Assembly (NCBI GenBank): GCA_938002965.1
Contig: CALKZY010000018.1
Coordinates: forward strand, 1-64,000
From: an uncultured Acidimicrobiales bacterium
GTDB lineage: Bacteria; Actinomycetota; Acidimicrobiia; Acidimicrobiales; SZUA-35
Direction: 5' to 3'
DNA: 64,000 bases
Positions 1 to 10,701 of the stretch are shown here, piece by piece. The notes beneath the pieces were generated by a model. The model was given only the letters and a program-made list of their open reading frames with translations, was not told the origin of the DNA and searched no databases. Both the position numbers and the translations under genes were made by a program. The first letter of the stretch is position 1; the number at the start of each line of letters is the position of its first letter.

Positions 1-1428
<1,428 letters not shown>

Positions 1429-1951
1429 AGAATCTGTTATCCACCTGGGAAGGTGAATAACATAGATCCGTGTGCCGAGTCGTGAGTGCCAACCCACACT
1501 CGGCGGCCTCGTCGACGTCAATCGGCGAGGCCATGGCTTTTATTTTGGAATTGGTCGTCCGTCATGAGAGACGGACATTCCTTGTGACGGGGTATCTCTA
1601 CTGACACTCAAACCCGAAGGTTTAAGCGCCATGGCTGTACAGATACTCCGCACACGCTGCGTACATTCCTCTCTTCCGTTTTCAAGGAGCTGGTGCAGGT
1701 CGAACCTGCTGTCTTCCAAACCAGCGAGCAATCAGGATGTGAATCTTTTTCGCAAGTGGGTTTGGGCGACCCTGCCTCAGAGCGGTTCCGGTTGGGCGGG
1801 AGAAGCTTTGCTTTTCCGTTCCTCGTGCCGTTGAGGCGAAGACCTACGTTAACCACGCTTGCACAGGAGCACAACCCGGCGCCAATGATTTTCCGCCGTT
1901 TTTTTGCACAGACCCATCGTTAACCGCTATAAGCCTCCCGAGGGGCCGGTC
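1429..1951 (-). promoter_or_regulatory. rRNA operon leader and promoter region
   Basis: This 523-base stretch between the tyrS stop and the 16S 5' end has no credible protein gene. By position it must hold the rRNA promoter(s), leader and processing stems. It contains a nested stem-loop at 1689-1725 and, just 3' of it on the minus strand, a TTGAAAAC motif of the kind seen in rRNA spacers and leaders. I could not find a clean -35/-10 pair; weak candidates such as TTGAAA or TTGGCA lack a convincing -10 at 16-18 nt. Confidence 0.55.
1689..1725 (-). other. nested stem-loop in rRNA leader
   Basis: Outer arms GCTGG (1689-1693) and CCAGC (1721-1725) enclose a perfect 6-bp inner hairpin GCAGGT/ACCTGC (1695-1709). 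On the minus strand the inner hairpin reads like a T-arm (GGTTCGACC) but its loop is too short for a tRNA and no acceptor or D-arm partner is present. It is probably a leader or processing structure. Confidence 0.4.
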
Positions 1952-3247
1952 TTACAGCGCGAAGTCCAGTAGGAAGGCCGACTTCTTCCCCTTCCAGACA
2001 AGGCAGTACCGGTCGTGGTGAAGATCGTTTCGCGTCAGGCTCGGTCCGTGCTGGTCGACCTTAACCCCGTTAACCGACACGCCGTTCTGCTTGACCAAAC
2101 GACCACCCTCACCCTTCGATGCTACAACTCCCGCCTCGGTCAGGACCTCGATCAGATTGTCAGGCTCGTCGAGGATGTACCGGGGCAGCGATCGTGACTC
2201 CAGTTCATCGGCCAGGATCTCGAAAGTAGTTGCGCCCAAGCCGGCGACCTCCGCTCCCCCGAAGAGAACGTCGGAGGCCTCCTGTGCCCCGCAGGTCGCA
2301 TCCTTGCCGTGAACCAAGTCGGTCAGCTTGGCGGCCAACAGCTTCTGACCCACCCGAAGATGCGGTGCTTCAGCGTGGGTGGCGACGGCCTCGTCCACCT
2401 CCGGTACCGACATAAAGGTCAGTTTGAGCAGAAGTTGATCGAGCTCAGCGTCTTCGGCCTGAATCCAGCTCTGATAGAAGCGATAGGGGCTCATGTGCTC
2501 TGGGCTCAACCAGATGGTCTCGCCGCCGGCCGTCTTGCCGTACTTGGTTCCGTCTTTTCGAACGAGGAGTGGCCACGTAAGACCATGTGCTTTCCCTCCC
2601 GTCCGCCGCCGGACGAGATCGACCCCAAGAGAAATGTTGCCCCACTGGTCCGAACCACCGATCTGCAGCTCGCAGCCTTCGTTCTCGTACAGCCAGGCAA
2701 AGTCGTGAGCCTGCAAAAGCATGTAGGAGAACTCGGTGAAGGAGATCCCCTCCTCGCCCTCCATCCGGTTCCGGACCGACTCCTTGGCCACCATCTGGTT
2801 GACTGTTATGTGCTTGCCCACGTCCCGGAGAAAGTCCAGTGTGGGAAGCCCTACGGTCCAGGCCCGATTGTCCAAGAGCTTGGCTGGGTTCTCCGCCGCC
2901 TCAAAGTCGACGAACTGTCGAAGCGTCGGGATGATCCTGGCCAGGTTGTCAGCCAGATCGTCGTCACTCAACAAGTTTCGTTCGCTCGACTTGCCCGACG
3001 GATCACCGATCATCCCGGTGGCACCACCAGCCAAGGGCAGTGGAACATGCCCCGCTCTCTGAAACCGGGCGAGGACCAAAAGCCCGACCAGATTGCCGAC
3101 ATGAAGACTCTTAGCGGTCGGATCCACCCCGTAATAGACGGTGATCGGATCGTCTTTGAGCCGCTGAGCGAGGTCCTGCCTGTTCGTCGTGTCGTGGAGA
3201 AGACCTCTGGCTTCGAGATCGTCCAGCAGACCGGGGTCAATAGCCAT
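1952..3247 (-). CDS. tyrS: tyrosyl-tRNA synthetase
   Basis: Class Ic synthetase that charges tRNA-Tyr with tyrosine in the cytoplasm. The 431-residue protein has the full bacterial TyrRS layout: a HIGH-type motif HVGN at 49-52, the tyrosine pocket around YMLLQAHDF (175-183) and QIGGSDQWGN (196-205), a KMSKS equivalent KYGKT at 235-239, and a C-terminal S4-type RNA-binding domain from about residue 365. The start MAIDPGLL gives normal family length. It is the gene immediately upstream of the 16S rRNA on the same strand, 0.5 kb away, and follows the arg-mpg block as in M. tuberculosis (recalled order). I see no T-box leader upstream of it. Confidence 0.97.
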   Translation of the reverse strand: MAIDPGLLDDLEARGLLHDTTNRQDLAQRLKDDPITVYYGVDPTAKSLHVGNLVGLLVLARFQRAGHVPLPLAGGATGMIGDPSGKSSERNLLSDDDLADNLARIIPTLRQFVDFEAAENPAKLLDNRAWTVGLPTLDFLRDVGKHITVNQMVAKESVRNRMEGEEGISFTEFSYMLLQAHDFAWLYENEGCELQIGGSDQWGNISLGVDLVRRRTGGKAHGLTWPLLVRKDGTKYGKTAGGETIWLSPEHMSPYRFYQSWIQAEDAELDQLLLKLTFMSVPEVDEAVATHAEAPHLRVGQKLLAAKLTDLVHGKDATCGAQEASDVLFGGAEVAGLGATTFEILADELESRSLPRYILDEPDNLIEVLTEAGVVASKGEGGRLVKQNGVSVNGVKVDQHGPSLTRNDLHHDRYCLVWKGKKSAFLLDFAL

Positions 3248-3334
3248 AAGGCCAGCTTAGAAGGGCTGTCGCCCAGCATGTGACAATTTTCAACCAGCCT
3301 GTCTACCGGTCAGCTAGACGGTGGCGGAAGTCGC

Positions 3335-3886
3335 ATGGGTAGACAGACACCGCCGACTCAGGTCACTCGTACACTGGCGAGCACGATGGTAGGACGAATT
3401 GTCAAAGCCATAGCGGTCATCACGATGGCGGCCAGTTTCGGCGTATGGGTATACGCCTTCTCCGGAGCGGCCGACCGTGACTCACCGGACCTCCTCGACG
3501 ACCTCACATGGGCCGAAGAGGCCGACGTTCTCTGTGCAGAAGCGCTGACTGACGTTGAGGACATGCCGTCGGCAGTGGATGCTGACTCACCGGCGGAACG
3601 GGCATCACAAATCGACGCCGCCAACAATCGATACCGAGCGATGCTTACGGACATGAAGCAACTGGATCCGGGCACGGCACGCGACGCTGAAATGGTCGGG
3701 GAATGGCAGTCCGACTGGGAACTGTTCCTCAGCGACCGTGACCGCTACGCCGAAGCCATCCTAATTGACCCAGCAGCACCGTTTACCGTGACCAACACCG
3801 GCGGCGGTGAACGGCTATATCGGCGCATCTCCCGCTTCGCCAACACCAACTTCATGTTCGCTTGCATTGCCCCCGAGGACGTTTAG
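3335..3886 (+). CDS. hypothetical membrane-anchored protein
   Basis: Not recognised. The protein is up to 183 residues. An N-terminal hydrophobic segment (about residues 21-41, IVKAIAVITMAASFGVWVYAF) looks like a signal anchor, and the remainder is acidic and predicted extracellular with two cysteines (one near residue 64 after the anchor, one near the C-terminus) that could form a disulfide. The middle part is rich in Arg, Asp and Ala and probably helical. An alternative ATG at 3386 begins right at the basic residues before the anchor and lies 10 nt after a TACACT hexamer (3370-3375), so the true start may be there, giving 166 residues. It stands alone on the plus strand between tyrS and the Nudix gene, convergent with the latter. 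Confidence 0.6.
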   Translation: MGRQTPPTQVTRTLASTMVGRIVKAIAVITMAASFGVWVYAFSGAADRDSPDLLDDLTWAEEADVLCAEALTDVEDMPSAVDADSPAERASQIDAANNRYRAMLTDMKQLDPGTARDAEMVGEWQSDWELFLSDRDRYAEAILIDPAAPFTVTNTGGGERLYRRISRFANTNFMFACIAPEDV

Positions 3887-3897
3887 TACGACAGGCG

Positions 3898-4596
3898 CTA
3901 CACCCTCTTCAGCTCGCTGACGATCCTGAGAGCCCGGGCGGCCACGAGGTTCACGTCGGGGTTGGATACCAGGTCGGGATCGTTCGACTCGAACCACTTG
4001 GCGTCGAACACCTCGCCTTCTGCTGGCTCAAGGTCCTGCTCTGCGCCGGCCAAGACAACAAATCTCAGGTCAAGATGCAGATGCTCGGGCTCACCAGGCC
4101 GAGCCGGGATCACATGAACATCGAGGTCAAACGCCGGCAGCAACAATGTCAACGACCCAAGGCCGGTTTCTTCGCGGACCTCCGACAGGGCGACCAAGGC
4201 CAAGTTTCCCTGGCCGTCGGCATGACCTCCGGGCTGCAGCCAACGGCTGAGCTTGCGATGATGGATCAACAAGACAGATTGCTCGGTTGAGTCGACCACA
4301 AAGGCCGATCCAGTCAAATGGCCGCTGAGGCAGCTCCGGTGCAAGGCATCGGGGTGCTCCCGACAGAAGTCCAGCACCTGCTGACGTTCCGGCTGCCGTT
4401 CGAGCGGTAGCTCGGCTGATTCGACCAGGTGGGTGGCACAGGCGAGATCGTCCATCGCCGATCGGAGGTTCTCAGCGGCGGACGCCTTATCGCCACCGGC
4501 GGCGGAGGCGTCGACCCAGTCCAGGCACCTAGTAACCGGTTGGTCAGGAACGGGTTGGTCAGTAACGGGTTGATCGGCAATCGGAGGTTCGCTCAT
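3898..4596 (-). CDS. Nudix hydrolase
   Basis: Probable hydrolase of a nucleoside diphosphate-linked substrate, 232 residues. The Nudix box spans about residues 123-146 (GGHADGQG then SEVREETGL). The EExG core that binds metal is intact, but the first Glu of the consensus (G-x5-E) is absent and the Arg of RE is Ser, which is seen in some actinobacterial members but makes the substrate hard to guess. The first 22 residues contain three near-identical pentapeptides (DQPVT, DQPVP, DQPVT) encoded by 15-bp tandem repeats, so the N-terminus is low complexity and the start is not certain. It is convergent with the small membrane protein and sits downstream of mpg on the same strand. Confidence 0.8.
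   Translation of the reverse strand: MSEPPIADQPVTDQPVPDQPVTRCLDWVDASAAGGDKASAAENLRSAMDDLACATHLVESAELPLERQPERQQVLDFCREHPDALHRSCLSGHLTGSAFVVDSTEQSVLLIHHRKLSRWLQPGGHADGQGNLALVALSEVREETGLGSLTLLLPAFDLDVHVIPARPGEPEHLHLDLRFVVLAGAEQDLEPAEGEVFDAKWFESNDPDLVSNPDVNLVAARALRIVSELKRV
4531..4575 (-). repeat. three 15-bp tandem repeats in Nudix gene
   Basis: Three adjacent near-identical 15-bp units encode DQPVT, DQPVP and DQPVT at residues 8-22 of the Nudix protein. The unit keeps the reading frame. It is one of several short tandem duplications in the window. Confidence 0.8.
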
Positions 4597-4633
4597 CGAC
4601 CGCCCACTCTAGGTCGAGTGCCCAGCGAGCGCT

Positions 4634-5266
4634 CTAGTACGCCCTTGGGAACGGCCGGGACAAATGGATGCTGGCTGAGACCCCGAATCGGAGTGGTCGA
4701 TCGACGGCCTTCGTTATACCGACCCTGGAGCCGATGAGGATCTGCGACGGGTCGACTTTGGTTGATGCGTCAGGAGGATGCAACGTCACTATTGACGACG
4801 ATGCGAAGAGATCAAGCCCGTAGTGCACATCGGTTACGCCCAGCGCGGCGCACAACTTTCCCGGCCCTGAACAAAGGTCACGCTCCTTTCTGGCTTTTGG
4901 CCGCCGCCCCCACATCGCCTCCAGGCCGGTCAGCGGTTCGACTGCCCTGATAAGAACCGCGCCAGCCTCCCCCTCGGGCCCACACACCACGTTGGCGCAC
5001 CAATGGATCCCATAGCTTCTGTAGACATACAAGAAGCCGGCTGGCCCGAACATGACCCGATTGCGTTGCGTCGGCCCGTTGGCGGCATGGCTAGCCGGGT
5101 CGTCTTCACCCTCGTAGGCCTCGGTTTCGACAATGCGACCGGACATCGGCTGATCCCCGCTGACAGCTAACGTCCAGCCGAGTAGCCGTCGGGCAGCTTC
5201 CGCTACTCCAACCTCTGATAGCCATGGCGCGCCCCCGCCCTGCTGGCTAGCACCGGCGTTCGACAC
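4634..5266 (-). CDS. mpg: 3-methyladenine DNA glycosylase (AAG/MPG family)
   Basis: Base-excision repair enzyme that removes alkylated purines. About 210 residues with the family landmarks: the catalytic-Glu segment VETEAYEGEDDPASHA, the RSYGIHWCANVV core and the GPGKLCAALGV loop near the C-terminus. The open frame extends upstream into argH, so I placed the start at GTG 5266, 10 nt after the argH stop and preceded by a GGCGGAGA ribosome binding site. It is the last gene of the arg transcription unit by spacing. In M. tuberculosis, as I recall, mpg also lies between the arg cluster and tyrS. AlkA-type glycosylase is excluded because this fold and its motifs are distinct. Confidence 0.92.
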   Translation of the reverse strand: MSNAGASQQGGGAPWLSEVGVAEAARRLLGWTLAVSGDQPMSGRIVETEAYEGEDDPASHAANGPTQRNRVMFGPAGFLYVYRSYGIHWCANVVCGPEGEAGAVLIRAVEPLTGLEAMWGRRPKARKERDLCSGPGKLCAALGVTDVHYGLDLFASSSIVTLHPPDASTKVDPSQILIGSRVGITKAVDRPLRFGVSASIHLSRPFPRAY

Positions 5267-5276
5267 CCGTCTCCGC

Positions 5277-6713
5277 CTACTGACGAGACTCGCCTGGATG
5301 GAACGCCCGGCGGCGCTCAGACAGTGAAGCCATCGACTGGCGCAAGCGCTCCAGCTGGGGCGCCAACGTCGCAAACCCCGCGCCTCCCGGGCTGGCGCGC
5401 CGGGACAACGCAACACCAGGCTCGAACAACGTTGAAATATCAGGGCCGAAGTCGCCATGGGCCACCGCCAGATCACCCAGCGATTTGCCAGTGCTCAACG
5501 ACTCCCGCACCAAGGCGCCAACTACGGCGTGGGCCTCTCTGAACGGCAGCCCTCCACGCACCAAGATCTCGGCCAAGTCGGTAGCTAGGGTCAAAGGGTC
5601 ATCGGCCGCAGAGGCCATGGCGTCAGTCTTAAAGGTGATTGTCTCGATCATCCCGCCAAGGGCGATGAGTCCCAACCGAATCTGGTCGACCGAATCAAAC
5701 AGCGGCTCTTTGTCTTCCTGTAGATCACGGTTGTACGACAGCGGGAGACCCTTCAGCGTGGCCAAGAAGCCCGTGGCGTTGCCGATAAGTCGCCCGGCCT
5801 TGCCTCGAATCAGCTCAGCGATATCAGGATTCTTCTTCTGCGGCATCATGGAGCTGCCGGTCGCATACCGGTCGTCCAACGACACAAAGCCGAACTCCTG
5901 CGAGGCCCACAACACCAACTCCTCACCCATGCGGCTCAGGTGGACTCCCAGCAGTGAGAGACAAAAGAGCGTTTCGGCCACGTAGTCACGGTCACTTGTG
6001 GTGTCCATCGAGTTGGCAAACGTGGAGGCGAAGCCAAGTTCACCAGCAGCAACTTCCGGATTCAAAGGTAACGAACTCCCGGCCAAAGCTCCGGCGCCCA
6101 ACGGCGACACATCAAGGCGAGCAATGCAATCCAGCAAGCGGTCGACATCGCGGTCGAGCGCCCACGCGTGGGCGGCCAAGTGATGGCCAAGGGGAACAGG
6201 TTGAGCCCGCTGCAGGTGGGTGTACCCCGGGAGGTATGCATCACCGACCTCGTCGATCCGGCGCAACAGCGTCAGCTGAAGCTGCTCGACCAGCACTGCC
6301 ACCTCAATCAACGCCTCCTTGACCCACAGCCTGAATGCCGTGGTCACCTGGTCGTTTCGACTTCGTCCGGTGTGCAACTTGCCACCCGCAGTCGGTTCCA
6401 GCTCGGTGACCCTCCGCTCGATGGCGGTATGAACGTCTTCGTCGGTATCGACGAAGACCAGTGACTGCTCGGCCAGCTCTCGACCGACCTGATCGAGTGC
6501 GGACACGATTGCCACCGACTCCGCCTCGGTCAAGACCCCAACGGCCTGCAGCCCGTTGACATGGGCCATTGATGCCCGGACGTCCCAAGGCCCAAGTCTC
6601 TTATCAAAGGGCAAGCTGACGGTAAAGGCCAGCAGAGCCTCATCAGGCCCACTGTCGAAACGGCCATGCCACAGGGTGTTGGACTCCTCCGGTGACGTCG
6701 AGGAGCCGCTCAC
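5277..6713 (-). CDS. argH: argininosuccinate lyase
   Basis: Last step of arginine synthesis: argininosuccinate to arginine plus fumarate, in the cytoplasm as a homotetramer. The 478-residue protein has the superfamily signature [12 protein letters not shown] at 286-297, carrying the mobile-loop catalytic Ser, and the catalytic-His segment [10 protein letters not shown] at 163-172. Its start overlaps the argG stop by 4 nt, indicating translational coupling. Length and motifs are normal, with nothing to suggest an eye-lens crystallin-like or adenylosuccinate lyase paralogue. Confidence 0.97.
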   Translation of the reverse strand: MSGSSTSPEESNTLWHGRFDSGPDEALLAFTVSLPFDKRLGPWDVRASMAHVNGLQAVGVLTEAESVAIVSALDQVGRELAEQSLVFVDTDEDVHTAIERRVTELEPTAGGKLHTGRSRNDQVTTAFRLWVKEALIEVAVLVEQLQLTLLRRIDEVGDAYLPGYTHLQRAQPVPLGHHLAAHAWALDRDVDRLLDCIARLDVSPLGAGALAGSSLPLNPEVAAGELGFASTFANSMDTTSDRDYVAETLFCLSLLGVHLSRMGEELVLWASQEFGFVSLDDRYATGSSMMPQKKNPDIAELIRGKAGRLIGNATGFLATLKGLPLSYNRDLQEDKEPLFDSVDQIRLGLIALGGMIETITFKTDAMASAADDPLTLATDLAEILVRGGLPFREAHAVVGALVRESLSTGKSLGDLAVAHGDFGPDISTLFEPGVALSRRASPGGAGFATLAPQLERLRQSMASLSERRRAFHPGESRQ

Positions 6714-7954
6714 TGGCCACCAACGGCCTGTGGACCCCGTTTGGCCGTCAGGGTGCGCAGGCGCAGGGCGTTTAGCTTGATAAATCCTTCGGCGTCGGCC
6801 TGGTCGTAGGCGCCATCGTCGTCCTCGAACGTGGCAATGTTGGCGTCGAAAAGCGAATCATCGGACCGGCGACCAACAACGTCGATGTTGCCCTTGTACA
6901 ACTTGATCCGGACAGTACCGTTGACTGCCTGTTGACTCCAGTCGATGGCCGTCTGAAGCATCTGACGTTCGGGACTCCACCAGTAGCCGTTGTAAATCAG
7001 GGTGGCATAGCGCGGCATCAGCTCATCTTTGAGGTGAGCCACCTCGCGATCGAGGGTGATCGATTCGATCGCCCTATGCCCTTTCATCATGATGGAACCA
7101 CCGGGCGTCTCGTAAGCGCCACGGCTCTTGATGCCGACGTACCGGTTCTCGGCGATGTCGAGGCGACCAATGCCGTTAGCGCCACCGATCTCGTTGAGTT
7201 TGCTGAGCACCTGGGCTGGCGTCATCGAAACGCCGTCGACGGCCACGATGTCGCCTCCGGCGTACTCCAACTCGACAAATGTCGCCTCGTTCGGCGCTTC
7301 CTCGGGTGATACCGACCAGCGCCACATTTCCGCCGGCGGCTCCACCCAGGGATCTTCCAACGGTCCGCCCTCATAGGAGATGTGCAACATGTTGGCATCC
7401 ATCGAGAACGGGGACTTGGCTCCCCGCGACATTTCGATGGGGATGTCGTGCTCGGCGGCATAAGCAAGCAGACGCTCCCTGCTCATCAGGTCCCACTCCC
7501 TCCACGGGGCGATAATCTTGATGTCCGGATTCAGGGCGTAGGCACCGAGCTCGAATCGAACCTGGTCATTGCCTTTGCCAGTCGCACCGTGACTGACGGC
7601 ATCGGCGTTCTGCTCGGCTGCGATCTCAACCAGCCGCTTAGCGATGAGTGGTCGGGCGATCGACGTGCCCAGTAGGTATTCACCCTCGTAGATGGTGTTG
7701 GCCCGGAACATCGGGAAGACGAAATCCCGTACGAATTCCTCCCTCAGGTCGTCAATGTAGATCGACGATTCGGGAATGCCCATTGAGAGGGCCTTGGAAC
7801 GAGCAGGCTCCAGCTCCTCACCCTGGCCAAGGTCAGCGGTGAAGGTCACCACTTCGCACCCGTATGTTTCCTGAAGCCACTTCAGTATGACGGAGGTGTC
7901 CAACCCGCCTGAATAGGCAAGGACGACTTTCTTCACGTCGGCATGGTCTGACAT
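6710..7954 (-). CDS. argG: argininosuccinate synthase
   Basis: Condenses citrulline and aspartate using ATP to give argininosuccinate. The 414-residue protein starts with the N-type ATP pyrophosphatase loop SGGLDTS at 15-21 and keeps the later citrulline/aspartate-binding segments (for example [15 protein letters not shown]). The start has an AGGA site 8 nt upstream. The gap to argR (84 nt) is the longest inside the arg cluster and contains a 14-bp perfect tandem duplication, so expression of argGH may be partly uncoupled from argCBDFR. Confidence 0.97.
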   Translation of the reverse strand: MSDHADVKKVVLAYSGGLDTSVILKWLQETYGCEVVTFTADLGQGEELEPARSKALSMGIPESSIYIDDLREEFVRDFVFPMFRANTIYEGEYLLGTSIARPLIAKRLVEIAAEQNADAVSHGATGKGNDQVRFELGAYALNPDIKIIAPWREWDLMSRERLLAYAAEHDIPIEMSRGAKSPFSMDANMLHISYEGGPLEDPWVEPPAEMWRWSVSPEEAPNEATFVELEYAGGDIVAVDGVSMTPAQVLSKLNEIGGANGIGRLDIAENRYVGIKSRGAYETPGGSIMMKGHRAIESITLDREVAHLKDELMPRYATLIYNGYWWSPERQMLQTAIDWSQQAVNGTVRIKLYKGNIDVVGRRSDDSLFDANIATFEDDDGAYDQADAEGFIKLNALRLRTLTAKRGPQAVGGQ

Positions 7955-7992
7955 TCGTTGTTTCCTACTCTTCGTTGACTTCTAAAGACTTT

Positions 7993-8020
7993 GATTTCTA
8001 GATACTGATTTCTAGATACT
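7993..8020. repeat. 14-bp perfect tandem duplication between argR and argG
   Basis: The unit GATTTCTAGATACT occurs twice back to back (7993-8006 and 8007-8020). It lies in the 84-nt argR-argG gap, within the leader of argG. Confidence 0.85.
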
Positions 8021-8038
8021 GCTAAACGGCTGTGATCG

Positions 8039-8506
8039 TCAGTTCAGGTCGGCGATGTCGGACAGGTTTGACGCCAACTGAGATCCTCGACCCTCCTCGG
8101 CAATAGCCAATACCGTGTCGTCACCGGCAACGGTGCCAATCAGGTTTTCAAGCCCAGACCGATCCAGAGCCGAACCCACGACGTGCGCTACGCCGGGCGG
8201 AGTTCTCAGCACGACCAAATCCCCCGACCGCGCCACCTCAGCCAGCCACTCCCCTAAGACCCGACGCAGGTGTCCCTCGGGAGCCATTTGCTCAGTGGGC
8301 AGCTCGGGAATGGCGTAGATGGTTGAGCCACCGGCAACACGAACCTTAACCGCCCCCAACTCATCAAGATCCCTGGAGACCGTGGCCTGAGTTGCCTCAA
8401 CACCTTCACCGGCCAATGCCTCCACCAACTGGGACTGGCTGGAGATGGCCTCTGCCGACAACAGTAGTTGGATTCGATGATGGCGCTGCCGCTTGTTTGT
8501 TGCCAT
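8039..8506 (-). CDS. argR: arginine repressor
   Basis: Arginine-responsive DNA-binding regulator of the arg operon, about 155 residues and normal for ArgR. The N-terminal winged helix contains the typical run ATQATVSRDLDELG; the C-terminal hexamerisation and arginine-binding part contains GTVAGDDTVL. The frame continues upstream into argF, but ATG 8506 lies 4 nt after the argF stop and starts MATNKRQRHHRIQ, matching family N-termini. Being inside the cluster it probably autoregulates together with it; a candidate operator is at 12715-12728. Confidence 0.95.
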   Translation of the reverse strand: MATNKRQRHHRIQLLLSAEAISSQSQLVEALAGEGVEATQATVSRDLDELGAVKVRVAGGSTIYAIPELPTEQMAPEGHLRRVLGEWLAEVARSGDLVVLRTPPGVAHVVGSALDRSGLENLIGTVAGDDTVLAIAEEGRGSQLASNLSDIADLN

Positions 8507-8510
8507 TGCC

Positions 8511-9407
8511 CTATAACGCCGGTTGAGCGGTAATCCACGCCAGGACCGCCCGGGCAGCGTGAAGTCGATTGGTGGCCTGGACCCAGATTCGGCTCTGCTC
8601 ACCATCCAACACTGCGTTGCTGACCTCTTCGCCCCGGTGGGCAGGCAGGCAGTGCATGAATACCGCATCGCCGTTTCGCTTCATGAGCCGCTCGTCAACC
8701 TGGAAACCCTCGAATCCCTTAAGACGTTCGGCTCGTCCATTTTCTTGACCCATGGACACCCAGGTGTCGGTGTAGATCACGTCGGTGGCGCCAATTTCAT
8801 CGGTTCGATCGAGGTAGTTCGGCTCAAAACCAGCCAGACGTATGCGGTCTAGATCGTGGTCGGAAAATCGATAGTCTGCCGGGGCGGCAAACGACATCGT
8901 TCCACCGACAGCGGCAACGGCCAGAGCCAGCGAACGGGCCACATTGTTGCAATCACCAACGTAGACAATGCTTAGTTCGTCGATTGGGCCCTTCTCACTC
9001 CGCATCGTCAGTACATCGGCGATGGCCTGCAACGGATGGGCGTCGCCGGACAGCAAGTTCACGACCGGGATGGCATTACTCGCGGTCAACTGCTCAAGTA
9101 CCTGATGCTCGTAAACCCGGGCGCACAGGGCGCGGTGGTAGCACCCAAGAGTTCGAGCCACATCGTCGGCGGACTCCCGACTCCCGATGCCCAGCTCGTC
9201 GCGCGTGATGTAGACCGGGTGACCGCCCAATTGGACAACGGCCATCTCAGTCGAGTTCCTGGTCCTAGCCGAAGGCTTCTCGAAATAGCAGGCCACGCCC
9301 TGACCGCTCAGGGGCGAACCTAGTGCGTCGACGGGCTCTGTCGCCAGACGCAGGATTTCCACCAATTCGGCGGCCGACAGATCATCAATATCGAGCAGGT
9401 GCCGCAT
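8511..9407 (-). CDS. argF: ornithine carbamoyltransferase
   Basis: Transfers carbamoyl from carbamoyl phosphate to ornithine, giving citrulline. The 298-residue protein has the carbamoyl-phosphate loop as SARTRNS (46-52; the canonical form is STRTR, so the second residue is Ala), HPLQ at 124-127, the ornithine-loop DTWVSMG (214-220) and HCLPAHRGEEV (252-262). These favour ornithine over aspartate as substrate; pyrB is elsewhere in the window. The gap to argD is only 3 nt. Confidence 0.95.
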   Translation of the reverse strand: MRHLLDIDDLSAAELVEILRLATEPVDALGSPLSGQGVACYFEKPSARTRNSTEMAVVQLGGHPVYITRDELGIGSRESADDVARTLGCYHRALCARVYEHQVLEQLTASNAIPVVNLLSGDAHPLQAIADVLTMRSEKGPIDELSIVYVGDCNNVARSLALAVAAVGGTMSFAAPADYRFSDHDLDRIRLAGFEPNYLDRTDEIGATDVIYTDTWVSMGQENGRAERLKGFEGFQVDERLMKRNGDAVFMHCLPAHRGEEVSNAVLDGEQSRIWVQATNRLHAARAVLAWITAQPAL

Positions 9408-9410
9408 TAA

Positions 9411-10691
9411 TCAAATCGATTCACTTGCGGCCACGACCGCCTCTATACAACCGGCCAACTTGTTCACCGCTTCGGCTATGTGGCTCTCCTCGATGGTTAG
9501 CGGTGGTGCCAGGCGGATGGCGGTCGGCGTGACCGCGTTCACCACCAGACCGTTCTTCAAACACTCAGCTGCGACCAGCTTCGCATCCACCCCGTCCAAC
9601 TCAACGGCCAAAAGCAAACCTAGGCCGCGGCACTCCGTCACGCGAGGCAACTTGACCAGCGCTTCGGAGATGGCGGCACCCATGCTTCGAGCCCGCTCAG
9701 GCGCATCAATTGCCTTCATCGTCGACAACACAGCGCGGGCGGCGGCGGTGGCCAGCGGCTGGCCACCAAAGGTCGTGGCATGGTCCCCGGGGGAGAACGA
9801 CGCCGCCACATCGGCTTTGGCCCAGCAGGCGCCAATAGGCACCCCGTTGCCCAACGCCTTGGCCATCGTGATCACATCGGGACTCACATCAAAGTGCTGG
9901 AATCCGAACCATCGGCCGGTTCGGCCGAGACCTGTCTGGACCTCATCAACCATGAACAATATGTCCCGCTCACGGCAGATTCGCTCGACTCCCTGGAAGT
10001 ATTCGATCGTTGCCGGATTCACGCCGCCTTCCCCTTGAACCGGCTCCAGGAAGATAGCGGCAACAGTTTCGTCCAGCGAGCGCTCAAGCTCGTCGAGGTC
10101 ATTCCAAACGACGTGACGGAAACCCTCGGGCAGAGGCTGAAAAGCTTCCCACTTTTGAGGCTGGCCGGTAGCCGCCAGTGTGGCCAAAGTTCGGCCGTGG
10201 AAACTCTGGAACGCGCAGACAACGACGTGTCGCCCATGTCCTCCGAATCGCCGGGCCAGCTTGATCGCAGCCTCGTTGGCCTCGGCTCCCGAGTTGCAGA
10301 AGAAGACCTGTCCACCAGCGGGATCACCGTCTCCAACAGCTTGGTCGAGCATGGTCGCCACCACAGCGTTGTGCTCGGTGGCATAGAGATTGGAGACATG
10401 CAGAAGGCGTTGTGACTGCTCGGCCACTGCAGCGGCAACCGCCGGATGGCTGTGTCCAAGGCTGGTTACCGCAAGGCCAGACAAGAAGTCGAGGTAGACG
10501 TCACCGCGTGAGTCCCACAGGTATGGGCCCTCCCCCCGCACAAACTGAACCGCCGGTGGCCCGTAGTTTGGCATTAGCGGACAGCGGTCCAATCCAGCGT
10601 CAGGGGACACGGCGGCCCGGTGGGCATCCACTGGAGATATCGATTCGCTCGTTGGGGTGGTCACGGAAGTCTCGTTCCTGCTGTGTGGCAT
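9411..10691 (-). CDS. argD: acetylornithine aminotransferase
   Basis: Class III PLP aminotransferase that converts N-acetylglutamate semialdehyde to N-acetylornithine, and possibly serves lysine synthesis as well. PLP-phosphate loop SGAEANEAA, DEVQTGLGRTG with the ring-stacking Asp, and Schiff-base Lys in MAKALGNG (about residue 278) are present. The open frame runs into argB; the ATG at 10691 lies 10 nt after the argB stop but lacks a clear ribosome binding site, while a GTG at 10664 has an AGGA about 11 nt upstream. Either start leaves the catalytic domain whole (426 or 417 residues). Confidence 0.95.
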   Translation of the reverse strand: MPHSRNETSVTTPTSESISPVDAHRAAVSPDAGLDRCPLMPNYGPPAVQFVRGEGPYLWDSRGDVYLDFLSGLAVTSLGHSHPAVAAAVAEQSQRLLHVSNLYATEHNAVVATMLDQAVGDGDPAGGQVFFCNSGAEANEAAIKLARRFGGHGRHVVVCAFQSFHGRTLATLAATGQPQKWEAFQPLPEGFRHVVWNDLDELERSLDETVAAIFLEPVQGEGGVNPATIEYFQGVERICRERDILFMVDEVQTGLGRTGRWFGFQHFDVSPDVITMAKALGNGVPIGACWAKADVAASFSPGDHATTFGGQPLATAAARAVLSTMKAIDAPERARSMGAAISEALVKLPRVTECRGLGLLLAVELDGVDAKLVAAECLKNGLVVNAVTPTAIRLAPPLTIEESHIAEAVNKLAGCIEAVVAASESI

Positions 10692-10701
10692 TTGGGGGCG
10701 T

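Noticed and set aside
1689-1725. tRNA-like element in the rRNA leader
   Set aside because: The T-arm-like hairpin has a 5-nt loop at best and there is no acceptor, D-arm or anticodon arm.
2309-3283. 324-residue plus-strand reading frame over tyrS
   Set aside because: It is antisense to a complete tyrS and shows no domain or motif; a GC-driven shadow.
3248-3334. T-box leader of tyrS
   Set aside because: The upstream gap is short and lacks a T-box sequence and terminator/antiterminator pair; the pheS leader also lacks one.
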